NCBI GenBank assembly: GCA_963925805.1
Contig: CAWUSE010000031.1
Location: forward strand, 28,364-92,363
Length of the DNA stretch: 64,000 nt
DNA from: UBA10347 sp905182135
GTDB taxonomy: Bacteria; Actinomycetota; Acidimicrobiia; Acidimicrobiales; UBA10347
Reading direction: 5' to 3'
Shown here: one piece after another, positions 42,545 through 52,355 of the stretch
Layout: each line of letters starts with the position of its first letter
Position numbering within the stretch: position 1 is the first letter of the stretch
Translations under genes and position numbers: made by a program
The notes under the pieces: model-generated
Seen by the model: only the letters and a program-made list of their open reading frames with translations
The model's database searches: none
What the model was told of the DNA's origin: nothing

Positions 42545-44605
42545 TCATGGTGCAGCGCTGACCTCAACGAGGACGTCGCAAAATGTTGGGCCACCGCCCA
42601 AGTCGCCGACGCTGTCGCTGGTAAGGGCGTTGGCCCCTTGGCCTCCATCGAGCCAGCGGCCGAATGGCACCACAACCACACCGGGCAAAACCTTGTCGGT
42701 GATCGTAGCTAGTCCGGTCACGCGTCCCCGATCGTTGTGCGCAGAGATCCGGTCCCCATCAGACACACTCCGCAAGGCTGCATCGACAGGATGGATCTCG
42801 ATACGAAGCTCGGGTTCAAACCCTCGGAGGACGGGAAGGTCACCGTACGACGAGTTGATACTGCGTGATCTTTTTAGTGTGAGCAGTCGTAACGGATACC
42901 GCTGGGCAAGGTCTGGCTGCGATATCGGACTTTCCGCTGGTGCCACATAGGACGGCAGAGCACCCAGTCCGAATGCCACATCGAATTGGTCTGATTGAAA
43001 CTCAAACCGGCCATCAGCAGATCCGTCAAAGTTGCCGTTTGAATAAGGAACCTCGCCACCTGGATGTTCCACTCGAACAAAGCCCTCGGAATCGAGTCGC
43101 TCGTACGTCGCTCCCAGCGCTTCACCCGTCGAGCCGTCCAGACAATGGCGCATCAATTCGTCGTCAGTCATAGCGAAGATTGGGTTGTCGTATTCCATGG
43201 CCGCTGCAAGCAGTCTGGCCACTTCGCTATTTGGCTTCGACTCGCCGATCGGCTTGATAGCGGCGCGGTTGAGTGCCACGTAGTTGAAGCCCCATGATCC
43301 AACCAGATCTTCGTGCTCGAGCATCGACGGAGCCGGCAAAACAATATCTGCGTACCGGGCGGTATCGGTCAGGAACAGATCGTGGACGACCGTGAACAAG
43401 TCATCTCGTTCTAACCCCGTAATGATCTTGTTCTGGTTGGCGGAGATGACCGCCGGATTCGAATTCCACACCATGAGCGCCTGGATCGGCGGCTCAAACG
43501 TTTCATCGGTGAGTGCCTGGCCAAGTTGAATCATGTTGACACTCCGCGTGTCAGAGTTGGCCGAGCCCCACATCTTTTCTCGACCGAGTAGCGACATCGT
43601 TCTGGCATTCATGATGCCTCCGCCGCGATGGCGCCAATGTCCGGCGAGCGCTGGTAGGCACTGAATCGACCGAATAGCCATCCCTGCTCCAGCTGCACGT
43701 TGCATACCCACACCAAACCGGATGGCGGCAGGCGTCGCGTCTGCGTAGCTGCGAGCAAGGCCTGTGATTTGGTCAACCGTCAGGCCAGTCTCGGCAGCGG
43801 TCCGGTTCGGCGTCCACTCAGCGGTCGCTTGCTCGAATACGCCGAAACCGCTGGTGAAACGTTCGACATAGTCGTGGTCAACGAGGTCCTCACTAATCAA
43901 AATCTGAGCAAGACCCAAGGCCAGAGCCCCGTCAGTTCCTGGAGTGATTGCGAGATGATCATCAGCCCGTTGGGCCGTGGCTGAGCGGTATGGGTCGATT
44001 ACCACCAAACGTGCGCCCTTTTTGCGCGCGGCCCGGATGAGATCCCAGGTGTGGACCGAAGTCGACACAACATCGATGCCCCAACAGATGATCAATTCTG
44101 CATCCACCAGTAACTCCGGGTCAGCCTGCATCGCTCCCAATGCTGCGTTGATTGCAAGTGCCTGGCCACCGCAGATCCCGCGCTCTAGTTGGCTTGCGCC
44201 CATGGTGTTGAAGAGCGCGGTCATAGGCCCGAATGCGGACAAAGCGCCCATGTTTCCCAGATAAGAGAAGGGTAAAACTGCCTCCGCTCCGGACTCTGTG
44301 ATGATGCTCTTCCATCGATCGGTGATCTCAGCGATGGCCGATTCCCAGGAGATGGCCTCGAAGTCACCCGTCCCTTTCGGGCCAGTCCTGCGAAGTGGCG
44401 TGGTCAACCGTTTCGGGTCATAGACCCGTTCCAGGTACCGGTCAACCTTTGCGCAGAGATGGCGCCCTGTGATCGGGTGACTCGCGTCGGCACGAATTGA
44501 AACTGCGGTCTCATCGGTAACGGTGACCAGAGCGGAGCAGGCATCGGGGCAATCGTGCGTACAAGTGATTCGGATCGTGTCTGGCACAGGGCCAGCCTTG
44601 CACAT
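42545..44605 (-). CDS. Molybdopterin oxidoreductase (DMSO reductase superfamily), 4Fe-4S
   Basis: A 686-residue bis-MGD enzyme. ITCTHDCPDACSAL with the later GRHLCAK gives a C-x(3)-C-x(3)-C-x(27)-C [4Fe-4S] site (Cys 15, 19, 23, 51). LPFSYLGNMGALSAF, ELIICWGIDVVSTSVHTW and VVIDPYRSATAQRADDHLAI are molybdopterin-binding blocks, and ALMVWNSNPAV and DIVLPAPSMLEHED follow; GDRISAHNDRGRV is in the C-terminal MopB-binding domain. No Tat signal is seen, so it is cytoplasmic, like formate dehydrogenase or BisC-type proteins. The substrate is unknown and no electron-transfer subunit is adjacent. ATG 44605 is preferred over TTG 44629. Confidence 0.88.
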   Translation of the reverse strand: MCKAGPVPDTIRITCTHDCPDACSALVTVTDETAVSIRADASHPITGRHLCAKVDRYLERVYDPKRLTTPLRRTGPKGTGDFEAISWESAIAEITDRWKSIITESGAEAVLPFSYLGNMGALSAFGPMTALFNTMGASQLERGICGGQALAINAALGAMQADPELLVDAELIICWGIDVVSTSVHTWDLIRAARKKGARLVVIDPYRSATAQRADDHLAITPGTDGALALGLAQILISEDLVDHDYVERFTSGFGVFEQATAEWTPNRTAAETGLTVDQITGLARSYADATPAAIRFGVGMQRAAGAGMAIRSIQCLPALAGHWRHRGGGIMNARTMSLLGREKMWGSANSDTRSVNMIQLGQALTDETFEPPIQALMVWNSNPAVISANQNKIITGLERDDLFTVVHDLFLTDTARYADIVLPAPSMLEHEDLVGSWGFNYVALNRAAIKPIGESKPNSEVARLLAAAMEYDNPIFAMTDDELMRHCLDGSTGEALGATYERLDSEGFVRVEHPGGEVPYSNGNFDGSADGRFEFQSDQFDVAFGLGALPSYVAPAESPISQPDLAQRYPLRLLTLKRSRSINSSYGDLPVLRGFEPELRIEIHPVDAALRSVSDGDRISAHNDRGRVTGLATITDKVLPGVVVVPFGRWLDGGQGANALTSDSVGDLGGGPTFCDVLVEVSAAP

Positions 44606-45055
44606 TGTTGCAATATCCACGCTTCCCAAGAGTCTCGTGCCGCTCTCGTGCCAATAGAAAACCGAGGTGTCGGATCAAGAATCATCGGCCAACACGATGT
44701 ACCGAGCAGCCAGAGCAGAGCCACCGCCGTTTGGACTCGGCGGTCCACGCCCGCAACTGTGTCGGCTGGATACGGATTGATCTGTCCTTAAACGACCGTG
44801 CACTAGTTGTGGAAGCTATGGGCAATTAGGCCTGGCACCGTCGCTGGGGCGTGTTTACTGATTCAGTCAACGTTGAGACCCGCTACGGGCCTGATGCGGG
44901 TCCGGACATCTGACTCTGAGACCCGAAACCATCTAGTGGGTTCAACCGTAGGAACACGCAACGAGTCAGGGAAGGTCAGGATCAGGCACAGCCCTGCACG
45001 GGGGAGCCGCTGGCTCTTCCGGCATGGGCTATCAGCGGGACTTGGCAGTGGTGCG
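44606..45055. other. About 450-bp gap, nothing recognised
   Basis: Between the molybdopterin oxidoreductase start and the stop of the FAD oxidase, both on the minus strand. No frame with family similarity, RNA gene or strong dyad was seen; the oxidoreductase promoter should lie here. Confidence 0.45.
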
Positions 45056-46264
45056 TCAGTTTGACGCAGGGTTGGCTCTCGAGTCCACAGCCATGACACG
45101 ATCGTCGGGAAGGACCATCGTCAGGTCAAAGCCTGTTTCCATGCCCATAACTAGATCCGAAACCAGCTGGCCCGTCATGGGTCCGCGACCGAATCCGCCT
45201 GAAGCTAGACCTCCCGCAACAAACAGTCCTTGGAGCCATGGGACGGCCCCAATCAACGGTCTGCCATCGCGGCTAAAGGGCATTGCGCCGGCCCAGGTTC
45301 GTTCAATAGACAGGCACCTGACCATTGGTAGTAACTCTCCAACGTGACCGTGGTTCACGGCGATGCCAGTGTCATCGACCTTGCGGTCAGCAGTGAGAAC
45401 CCTGTCACCGCCAAAGATAATCTCGCCATTTGGACGCTGACGCCCGTAAAGATGTCGGGTAACGCGTCGATCGACAACGTGAGTCAAATGTGGGGGAGTG
45501 TGACCATCTGTTTGCTCAGCAGACCAGGCGCGAGACGACTCGGCGGCGGCGATGGCGTGGCGAAGAACCAAGGGCTGAGGCGCCGACGCCCACATCTGGC
45601 CGCGCACGCTGACTATTGGCACATCGACACCGACCATCGCGCCAATCTGGGCACACCACGGACCAGCGGCGATGATCACAGCGTCTGCTCCAAACACCTT
45701 CTTGGGTGTGCTCACTTCCCAACCGCCACCGACGACCGCAGCGAGAGCTGTGACGGGGCAATCGGTCTCTATGGTGGCTCCGCCAGCGATGGCTTCGGCC
45801 ACGAAGGCTCGACATGCAGCGACGGGTTCAGCCCGGGCGCCAAGTGGGTCAAGAATCGCTCCGAGTAGCTGAGGATCGACAGCTGGTTCGAGTCCGACAA
45901 GCTCGCTTGAGGTGACCAGCTCATAGCAGTGCCCGGCCCGTCGGTCGCCATCGACGGTTGCCTTTGCCCAGTTCCACTCATCTTCGGTGCGGATCAGTGT
46001 GAGCGTGCCGGTCTGGTCCAGGCCTATGTTCGCGCCACGCATTTTTGATAGGTCTATGTACCGCTCGAGGCTCCCCATCCGAAGCACGTCGTCAATGTCA
46101 GGTCGATCGCCCCATCCACCACCGCCGATGATGCCAGCGTTAAGGCCGGAGGCCTCTCTCGCAACCGCACCTCGTTCGAGGACGACCACATCGACGCCGC
46201 GCTCGGTCAAGGTGAGCGCAGCCGAGACCCCGACAATTCCCGCGCCAATAATGACGACTTTCAT
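45056..46264 (-). CDS. FAD-dependent oxidoreductase (DAO / glycine-oxidase-like)
   Basis: A 402-residue flavoprotein. MKVVIIGAGIVGVSAALTLT is the Rossmann motif at the very start, VVVLERG gives the ribose acid, EASGLNAGIIGGGGWGDR follows, and the C-terminus has FVAGGLASGGFGRGPMTGQL, the FAD-pyrophosphate loop (GLASGGF for GHGxxG). WAGAMPFSRDGRPLIGAVPW precedes it. It should oxidise an amine or N-substituted amino acid. The ATG at 46264 begins exactly at the Rossmann strand, so the 171-bp upstream open extension is rejected. It lies 121 bp downstream of the amidohydrolase-2 gene on the same strand. Confidence 0.85.
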   Translation of the reverse strand: MKVVIIGAGIVGVSAALTLTERGVDVVVLERGAVAREASGLNAGIIGGGGWGDRPDIDDVLRMGSLERYIDLSKMRGANIGLDQTGTLTLIRTEDEWNWAKATVDGDRRAGHCYELVTSSELVGLEPAVDPQLLGAILDPLGARAEPVAACRAFVAEAIAGGATIETDCPVTALAAVVGGGWEVSTPKKVFGADAVIIAAGPWCAQIGAMVGVDVPIVSVRGQMWASAPQPLVLRHAIAAAESSRAWSAEQTDGHTPPHLTHVVDRRVTRHLYGRQRPNGEIIFGGDRVLTADRKVDDTGIAVNHGHVGELLPMVRCLSIERTWAGAMPFSRDGRPLIGAVPWLQGLFVAGGLASGGFGRGPMTGQLVSDLVMGMETGFDLTMVLPDDRVMAVDSRANPASN

Positions 46265-46385
46265 GACGTGACAGCGGCACGAGTGTCTGGCCAGTGCCTG
46301 CGCTGTTCCGGCCTGGCGCACCATGGTGCCGCTGCACGCCCTGGTCGTGGGCATACCGGCATGCCTCTGAGCCCTGATATGTCGT

Positions 46386-47222
46386 TCATAGGCCGAGGAC
46401 CCGCGCCGCGTTGTCATGGAGGTAATTACGTTCAATCTCGGGCGGGAGATCCCACGAGCTCACAATGTGGCGAAGGTCGGTGAGCGGACCGCAATTGGGG
46501 TAGACCGAGCCAAACAGGATTTGTCGGCTGCATTGTCGACGGAGTGCGTGGATGTAATCCCCCGATCCGGGAAAGTCGTAATGGATGTACTGGCCCGGCA
46601 CGGTGAACACGTTGGGCTGCTTGTACAGCACACCGATCGTCTCCCGTACATAAGGCCAGCCACCGTGCTGAATCACAATGGTTAGGTCTGGGAAATCAGT
46701 TGCAACATGATCCACATATTCGGGTCGACAGTCGTCCATGTAGGGTCCCAGAAGACAACTCTGGGTGGTCGTGACCAGCATCCCTTGGGCAACAGCTTCT
46801 TCATACAACGGGTAAAGCGACCGGTCGTGGAACTGTCGACTGATTCCTGCAGTCGACGGGTCGATCGTCACTCCCTTCACGCCTGCGACGCCGAGTTGTC
46901 TGATCTCTAGCGCCGCACGCTCTACATTGCTGGGCTCAACGCTCCCAAATCCGACGAAACGGTCCGGGTTTTTCGCCACTAACGTTTCGACGTTGTCTGC
47001 CCCCTTGGGGTCAAGGCCTCGAATACTGGTCGGCCCTGGCACGCCAATCACGCCCATAAAGATGCCGGCTGCGTCCATCTCCTCGAACATCAACTCCGTT
47101 GATTGCTGTTCAAAGGAAGGTGTCGGTTCGAGCATCATCCGCTGCAAGTAATGATGGGTGGTATCTCTGGTCCAGCTCTGGGCCCCAATAGGCCGAAACC
47201 GAAAATCTATGACATCGTCCAT
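46386..47222 (-). CDS. Amidohydrolase-2 family protein without N-terminal H-x-H
   Basis: A 278-residue TIM-barrel protein of the PF04909 group (ACMSD/6-MSA-type decarboxylase-like hydrolases). MDDVIDFRFRPIGAQSW begins the barrel; the usual first metal pair H-x-H is replaced by F-R-F, a pattern I recall in one subgroup of this family (DFRLRP). VAGVKGVTIDPS, VIQHGGWPYVRET with the metal His, and RQILFGSVYPNCGPL with a position of the catalytic Asp now Val/Tyr follow. With several ligands changed it may be non-hydrolytic, for example a decarboxylase-like or lyase variant. ATG at 47222. Confidence 0.75.
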   Translation of the reverse strand: MDDVIDFRFRPIGAQSWTRDTTHHYLQRMMLEPTPSFEQQSTELMFEEMDAAGIFMGVIGVPGPTSIRGLDPKGADNVETLVAKNPDRFVGFGSVEPSNVERAALEIRQLGVAGVKGVTIDPSTAGISRQFHDRSLYPLYEEAVAQGMLVTTTQSCLLGPYMDDCRPEYVDHVATDFPDLTIVIQHGGWPYVRETIGVLYKQPNVFTVPGQYIHYDFPGSGDYIHALRRQCSRQILFGSVYPNCGPLTDLRHIVSSWDLPPEIERNYLHDNAARVLGL

Positions 47223-47324
47223 CTCGCGATCCTAGATGCACTCGCCTTCTAGAGGATCGGAACGGGTGGGTCGCCTCACGGGTCATTGCCTCGTTAGCGT
47301 CGTTAAACCACGAGTGGACCAGCT

Positions 47325-48065
47325 TCAGACGGCCGTTACTGCTCCATCTGCAACGAACTCGCTACCGCTACTGAAGCTCGACTCATCCGAGCCGAGGAAC
47401 AACGCGAGCATCGCGATCTCCATCGGGTCCGCGGCGCGTTTGAATGGCGTCGACCTGGCTAGCTTCTCGAGACGAGCATCGTCATGGCTCGCCACTTCGT
47501 GGATCATCTCGGTCTCGATCATGCCGGGATGAATCGAGTTGACTCGAATACCGTGTCTCGCCAACTCGAACGCCGCGGTCTTCGTCATGCCGGTAACAGC
47601 AAACTTCGAGGCGCCATACCCGATCGAGTTCGGAGCGCCGACCAGTCCGGCGATAGAGGAGATGTTCACGATCGATCCTGACTCCTGGGCAATCATGGCC
47701 GGTGCCACGGTTCGCATGCCGAGAAACACGCCAATGGTGTTGATGTCGAGCAGACGGCGGAAGTCGTCGAGCGTGTGGTCGATCAACTTTGCGCGGTGGA
47801 AGATACCTGCGTTGTTCACCAGGATGTCCACGCGACCGTGGGCCTCGAGTGTCGTGTCCACCACCCGCTGCCATGCCTGTTCGTCGCTGACGTCGTGTTG
47901 GAGGAACGTCCCGCCGCATGTCTCAGCGGTGGCCTGGCCCTCCTTTGTGAGCACATCGGTGAGCACCACGGTGGCTCCCTCCTGGGCGAAAAGCGAGGCT
48001 TCGGCAGCACCCTGGCCCCTTGCTGCTCCCGTAATGATTGCCACTTTGCCATCGAGTCGTCCCAT
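47325..48065 (-). CDS. SDR-family oxidoreductase (FabG/3-alpha-HSD-like)
   Basis: A 246-residue classical SDR. MGRLDGKVAIITGAARGQGA contains the TGAARGQG variant common in actinobacterial steroid and alcohol dehydrogenases, VVLTDVLT puts an Asp at the end of beta-2 (NAD preference), ILVNNAGIFH the NNAG, IVNISSIAGL the Ser and YGASKFAVTGM the YxxxK. RVNSIHPGMIETEM and FSSGSEFVADGAVTAV complete it. The ATG at 48065 is chosen, because the reading continues open to 48560 only with low-complexity basic sequence. It may work on hydroxysteroids or similar alcohols. Confidence 0.9.
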   Translation of the reverse strand: MGRLDGKVAIITGAARGQGAAEASLFAQEGATVVLTDVLTKEGQATAETCGGTFLQHDVSDEQAWQRVVDTTLEAHGRVDILVNNAGIFHRAKLIDHTLDDFRRLLDINTIGVFLGMRTVAPAMIAQESGSIVNISSIAGLVGAPNSIGYGASKFAVTGMTKTAAFELARHGIRVNSIHPGMIETEMIHEVASHDDARLEKLARSTPFKRAADPMEIAMLALFLGSDESSFSSGSEFVADGAVTAV

Positions 48066-48358
48066 AGACGCGACGCTAGTCCGCAGCCAAGGCCTCGGGC
48101 ACACTCGAGTTGCGTCGATCGGCGATCCTGGAGATCTGCATGTCCAAGCAGCATCGACAACTCCGGTGGGCATCCTGCGATAGAGCGCCGGGAGGAGCGC
48201 ATCGCTCTTGCGATGGCCAACTGGTTCGAGTTCAGCGTCAGTACAAGTTCGCGGCGTGCCTTTTGGGATTGCCGGTGGGGGAGCGCTCAGTGGATGTTGT
48301 GCGGTCCTCACGGGCATAGTTCCGACAGGCCGACCAGAGCCTTTGCCTGGCCGTTGTA

Positions 48359-49465
48359 TTAAGTGACGGGTTTGGCCTTCATATGTTGGCTGACCTTTGG
48401 TGCAACGTCGTGGCGTAGACGCTTTAGTGAGTTCTCCCACATTCCATCTGCTGCCTCGTCGTCGTGTCCGACGCTCACCAGCGTGCCGAAAGGTCCGAGG
48501 AAGTCGACCATTTCGTTGAGCTTGGCTGTGACTGTCTCTGGTGAGCCAGCGATTACACACTTCTCGAGGGATTTGTCGACCCGGTACCGCTGGTTCAGTT
48601 CTGTGATCGATTCGCCTGGTTCTTCGTTGAGGCGCGGGATGTCGCGGACCCCACCTAGGTAGCGAAAATAGAAGGCGAATACACCATCGGGGTCGGCCAA
48701 AATTTCCTCGGCTTGAGCATCGGACTCGGTGACCAGGATGTTACGACAGACCCGCCAGATTGAACGGTCAACGGGAAGATCTAGAGCGTTGCGGACCTCG
48801 GTATAGGTGTCCCACTGTCCCTTGACCGTAGAGAGCGGCACAAAGTTGGCTGAAATGGGGATGAAGGAACGTTCGGCTACGAGTTTCACGGTGTCCCCTT
48901 TTGGCGAGGACAACGCCATTGCGAATGGCGGGTGGGGTTGCTGGAGCGGTTTGGGTAGTTGGCCGACGCCGTAATCGGTCCAGATCTGGTCGTGGAGCGT
49001 TGCCTGCCAGTGAGCGCCTCTCAAGTTGACTGGAGCATTGGTTGTCATTACCTCGATAACCATGTCGATCGACTCGCGAACAAGCTTCACTCTCTCGGCC
49101 ATATCGGGGCGTCCCAACAGTTCTCCATCGCTGGCTAAACCGCCAGGTCCGACGCCGAGCATCAGGCGGCCACCGCTGAGCTGATCAAATAATGCGGCCT
49201 CGGCAGCGACCACCACTGGATGACGGTGACCAAGATTGATCACCCCAGTGCCGAAGCGAATGTTCTTCGTCTGTTGAATCAGTGTTGCCAGAAAAATCAA
49301 CGGCGCCGGAATTGGCTCTGCCTTAGAAGACAAGTGCTCGCCCATCCAGACCTCGCTGAACCCGAGCTCGTCGGCAAGCAGAATGGTCTGGCGGTCCTCC
49401 TCGAGGGACTGACCGAATGGTTTGTCCGGGCGGTGCAGCGGCATGAAGAACAGTCCGAGATCCAT
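48359..49465 (-). CDS. LLM-class flavin-dependent oxidoreductase
   Basis: A 368-residue luciferase-like monooxygenase. MDLGLFFMPLHRPDKPFGQS, VWMGEHLSSKAEPIPAPLIF and IRFGTGVINLGHRHPVVVAA are the flavin-type motifs, and LSGGRLMLGVGPGGLASDGE follows. Its MPLHRP opening resembles limonene/terpene-type or nitrilotriacetate-like LLM monooxygenases that use reduced FMN; the substrate is unknown. The ATG at 49465 gives the family N-terminus. The upstream SDR (48065) is 293 bp away with no recognised content between. Confidence 0.83.
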   Translation of the reverse strand: MDLGLFFMPLHRPDKPFGQSLEEDRQTILLADELGFSEVWMGEHLSSKAEPIPAPLIFLATLIQQTKNIRFGTGVINLGHRHPVVVAAEAALFDQLSGGRLMLGVGPGGLASDGELLGRPDMAERVKLVRESIDMVIEVMTTNAPVNLRGAHWQATLHDQIWTDYGVGQLPKPLQQPHPPFAMALSSPKGDTVKLVAERSFIPISANFVPLSTVKGQWDTYTEVRNALDLPVDRSIWRVCRNILVTESDAQAEEILADPDGVFAFYFRYLGGVRDIPRLNEEPGESITELNQRYRVDKSLEKCVIAGSPETVTAKLNEMVDFLGPFGTLVSVGHDDEAADGMWENSLKRLRHDVAPKVSQHMKAKPVT

Positions 49466-50170
49466 CTGCCGAGTCTGTCACGGAGCTACCGGGTTGCTAA
49501 AACTGCCGAACCGAATCAGTCCAGGGTGGCGAACGTCGACAGCCATCTCTAGCACGACCTCTTCTCTGAGGACACCCTGAGTGTGGAGTTCGTGACGGCG
49601 AGTCGTTGGGCAGTTGGCTGGAGGGGGCTACCAGCACAGTCACTGAAACACCGTCATAACGGCGGATCAGGCCTTTGGAGCACGGATAATATCAGTTATC
49701 CGTGTGTCAAAGGTGATTGTCGGGCGAGACACATGGTGTCGTACCTATGCACCGGCGCCCTGTGCAACGACAAGATGCACATCGGCAACGACGTGATTGC
49801 CGCCTCAAGGGCACGCACTGTTCCACCGGATTCACTGGACTCCCGGTGATCTAGGGATCTGGCGGCTCGATATGGGCACGGTTAGCAACTCTAGACAGCA
49901 CGGTCCTAGCCCTCATGTTCGCGTTCAGACGCCGGCAACACCCATCAACCAAACCGAAACTGGGCGCCATGCCGGCGAAGAGTCGGACACACCGATACAC
50001 GGATAATTACAGGACAATTGGTCTCGTGGCATGCGGCTATGGACCGAGCCCATGACGTTTGCTATCTGGCCCTGCTCTAGCGGAGACCTTTTGTGGGCGT
50101 ACGGTCCAGGTTTGTCGAGAGACATTGCCAAAAGTGCCGAAGGGTTGGTTAACGTCACACCGTTCAAACC
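49466..50170. other. About 705-bp divergent gap with an inverted repeat
   Basis: Lies between the LLM gene and the MFS transporter gene, so it should carry both promoters. No recognised coding frame; a 40-codon frame at 50053-50175 has no similarity. The noteworthy content is the inverted repeat at 49681-49704 and a further half-site at 49998-50006. Confidence 0.5.
49681..49704. promoter_or_regulatory. 9-bp perfect inverted repeat (CACGGATAA / TTATCCGTG)
   Basis: CACGGATAA at 49681-49689 and TTATCCGTG at 49696-49704 are separated by 6 bp. The 9-mer CACGGATAA returns at 49998-50006, closer to the MFS start at 50171. No T-run follows, so a terminator is less likely than an operator of a dimeric repressor for the divergent genes. 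Confidence 0.45.
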
Positions 50171-51532
50171 TTGACTCCACCTCAATCGTTCGCGAACGAC
50201 CGCCGCTACCAACGCCTTCTGCTGCTCATCGTGATGTTGGCCGTGACTGCGTTCGGCTCGTTGATGACGCTTATCACGGTCGCACTCGATGACATCGGTG
50301 CAGACCTCGGCGCTTCGCGGGTAACCATGACATGGGCCATCACCGGCCTTATGCTGACTATGGCCGTGGCGACGCCAACGGCAGGAACCCTCGGTGATGT
50401 ACATGGCCACCGGAAAATCTTGCTCATAGGGCTGATTGGTGGCGCAGTCTCCACGTTGCTTTGCGGGCTGGCTTGGAATGCTGCATCACTCATTGGCTTT
50501 CGTGTGTTGTTCGGACTGTTCGGAGCATGCGTGAATCCCAACGCCGTCTCCCTCATGATGCACGCGTATGGTCCCGAACGTCGGGCGACCGCCGTGGGTT
50601 GGTTCCAATTCGCGGTGACCGGCGCCCCGACTATTGGGCTGGTGGCCGGTGGGCCACTGATTGATGCCGCTGGTTGGCGGGTCGTGTTCTTCGCGTTCGC
50701 GGGAGTAAGCCTGGTCGCTTTTGCCGTTGGGCTTCCGTTTTTGCGGCCGATCCCTCGCCAGGAAGGGCGACAGCTTGACATCAAGGGCGCAGTGACACTC
50801 GCGTCAGGTGTTTTGGCCGTGCTGCTGGCGATCACCGAAGTGCTACGCGGGCCTGGTCTCTTGCTGGTCACCTACCTCTTGGCCGCTTCAATTGCCTTTA
50901 CTTTGTTCGTCCACATTGAACGAACCGTCGCAGCGCCGATGCTGAAACTCGACTACTTTCGGCGCCGGAACTTCACCATGCCGTTGTTGTCAGCTGCGGC
51001 TATGCAGTTCGCATACATGGGGGGCTTTGTAATCACCCCGGCATTGCTCTCCCGCCGATACGGGTGGGCAACCGGTGCTATAGCGCTACTCATGATGCCT
51101 CGCCCCGGCGCATTCAGCATCGCGTCGCTTGCGGGTGGCTGGCTTCCTCACCGGATTGGGTTCCGCTGGCCGGTGGTTTTGGGCACAATATTCATGAGCG
51201 CCTCGATGATCTTGTTTGCGTTTGCGGCTCCGACCTCAGGTGCGCTTGGTATTACCTTGATCGTGGGTGGACTCGTTCTATCGGGTGTAGCGTCAGGGGT
51301 TTCGCAGCCAGCCATCGCTACGTTGGCAGTTAACTCTGTTGACGAAGGTGACATTGGGATCGCCAATGGCATGAACCAGCAAATGACATTCGTTGGCATC
51401 GTTGCTGGTATTCAGACCATGAACGTCTTGGTTGGCGATAGCGACGCCAGCGGCCGTTTCGTCTCCACCTATCTCGTAGGCCTCGGCGCAGCTCTGATTG
51501 GGCTTGTCGCGGCGTGGCGTATCAAGGGGTAA
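50171..51532 (+). CDS. EmrB/QacA-type MFS transporter
   Basis: A 453-residue membrane protein with 13 to 14 hydrophobic segments. LIVMLAVTAFGSLMTLITVAL opens helix 1 and MTWAITGLMLTMAVATPTAGT-LGDVHGHRKIL (motif A with GDVHGHRK) is DHA2-family like. RATAVGWFQFAVTGAPTIGLV is motif C. It probably exports toxic organic molecules by proton antiport. The start is the TTG at 50171, as no ATG/GTG lies in a better position, so the exact start is uncertain. An inverted repeat upstream may be the operator of its regulator, which is not in view. Confidence 0.85.
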   Translation: MTPPQSFANDRRYQRLLLLIVMLAVTAFGSLMTLITVALDDIGADLGASRVTMTWAITGLMLTMAVATPTAGTLGDVHGHRKILLIGLIGGAVSTLLCGLAWNAASLIGFRVLFGLFGACVNPNAVSLMMHAYGPERRATAVGWFQFAVTGAPTIGLVAGGPLIDAAGWRVVFFAFAGVSLVAFAVGLPFLRPIPRQEGRQLDIKGAVTLASGVLAVLLAITEVLRGPGLLLVTYLLAASIAFTLFVHIERTVAAPMLKLDYFRRRNFTMPLLSAAAMQFAYMGGFVITPALLSRRYGWATGAIALLMMPRPGAFSIASLAGGWLPHRIGFRWPVVLGTIFMSASMILFAFAAPTSGALGITLIVGGLVLSGVASGVSQPAIATLAVNSVDEGDIGIANGMNQQMTFVGIVAGIQTMNVLVGDSDASGRFVSTYLVGLGAALIGLVAAWRIKG

Positions 51533-51820
51533 GCCGGCTATCGGCTGCCTCGCGCTCGTTCGGGTCCTCCTTTGACTCCGATGTCTCGCCCGATACTGAC
51601 CTAGAGAGCCCCCGGCACGGTGCAATCTCGTCAGTGACCAGAGCTAACGCTTGCTTGGCCAGCGCAAAACAAGGTCGTTCTTGAGCCAGGAGGAACCTCA
51701 GTGCGTGCGTTGCCCACTCCTGCTGCGTGATCCCGAGAACCTAGGGTCTTGTGTGAATTGGCCCAGCGCTCCGGGTCAAGAGCCAGGTCAAATAGGTGGC
51801 GGTATGTCATGGTCTTGGAC

Positions 51821-52090
51821 ATGAGCGCTACCACTCCCCCGTCGTCGGCAGACAGCGAGCCATGGCAATGTCGTCATATACGCCTTTCGAACCCTGGCGG
51901 GCCCGGTGCCCCTGATGTGCCGCGTCTTCTGAGAGCAGCGGCAGATCTTCTTGAGAGGATCGGTGATGACATCGAGGTTCTGGATCTCGGTTTTCGACAG
52001 GATGAACATCATGACGGGCCATGGACCGGGATGAACATTTATTACCGGCGAGGGGCACCACGCCGACCGCGGCCCACCTACGGCGCATGA
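51821..52090 (+). CDS. Small conserved actinobacterial protein, unknown function
   Basis: An 89-residue protein with CRHIRLSNPGGPGAPDVPRL, then LLRAAADLLERIGDDIEVLDL and GPWTGMNIYYRR. I recall small actinobacterial hypothetical proteins with HIRLSxPGGPGAPDVPxLLRxAAD, which fits, but no function is known. The ATG at 51821 is used, being the first Met before the conserved part. It is followed by 265 bp without recognised content, and preceded by 288 bp likewise. Confidence 0.55.
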   Translation: MSATTPPSSADSEPWQCRHIRLSNPGGPGAPDVPRLLRAAADLLERIGDDIEVLDLGFRQDEHHDGPWTGMNIYYRRGAPRRPRPTYGA

Positions 52091-52355
52091 GTATCAGTAT
52101 TAGTTCCAACTCTTGAAAGCCATTTTCGGCAGGCTTAACGTGACGACCAAACCATTTCACGGGTGGTCCGGAGCCAGGGTGAAATGGTTAGGTGACCGAC
52201 CACCTAGTCGAGGGGAAGTGACCGACTTGCCGCAGTCCTTAACTGCCCAACTTCGGCACGACTTCTGGATCGGTCTTTAGCCTGTCACCACTGGGGAATG
52301 TCCGGCGGATTAGGTCTGGGCTAAGCAGCCAGTCGCTACAACACAGTGCTGCGCC

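Noticed and set aside
48066..48560. N-terminal extension of the SDR gene at 47325
   Set aside because: The extension is basic, repetitive in composition and without similarity, and the SDR fold begins at the ATG at 48065.
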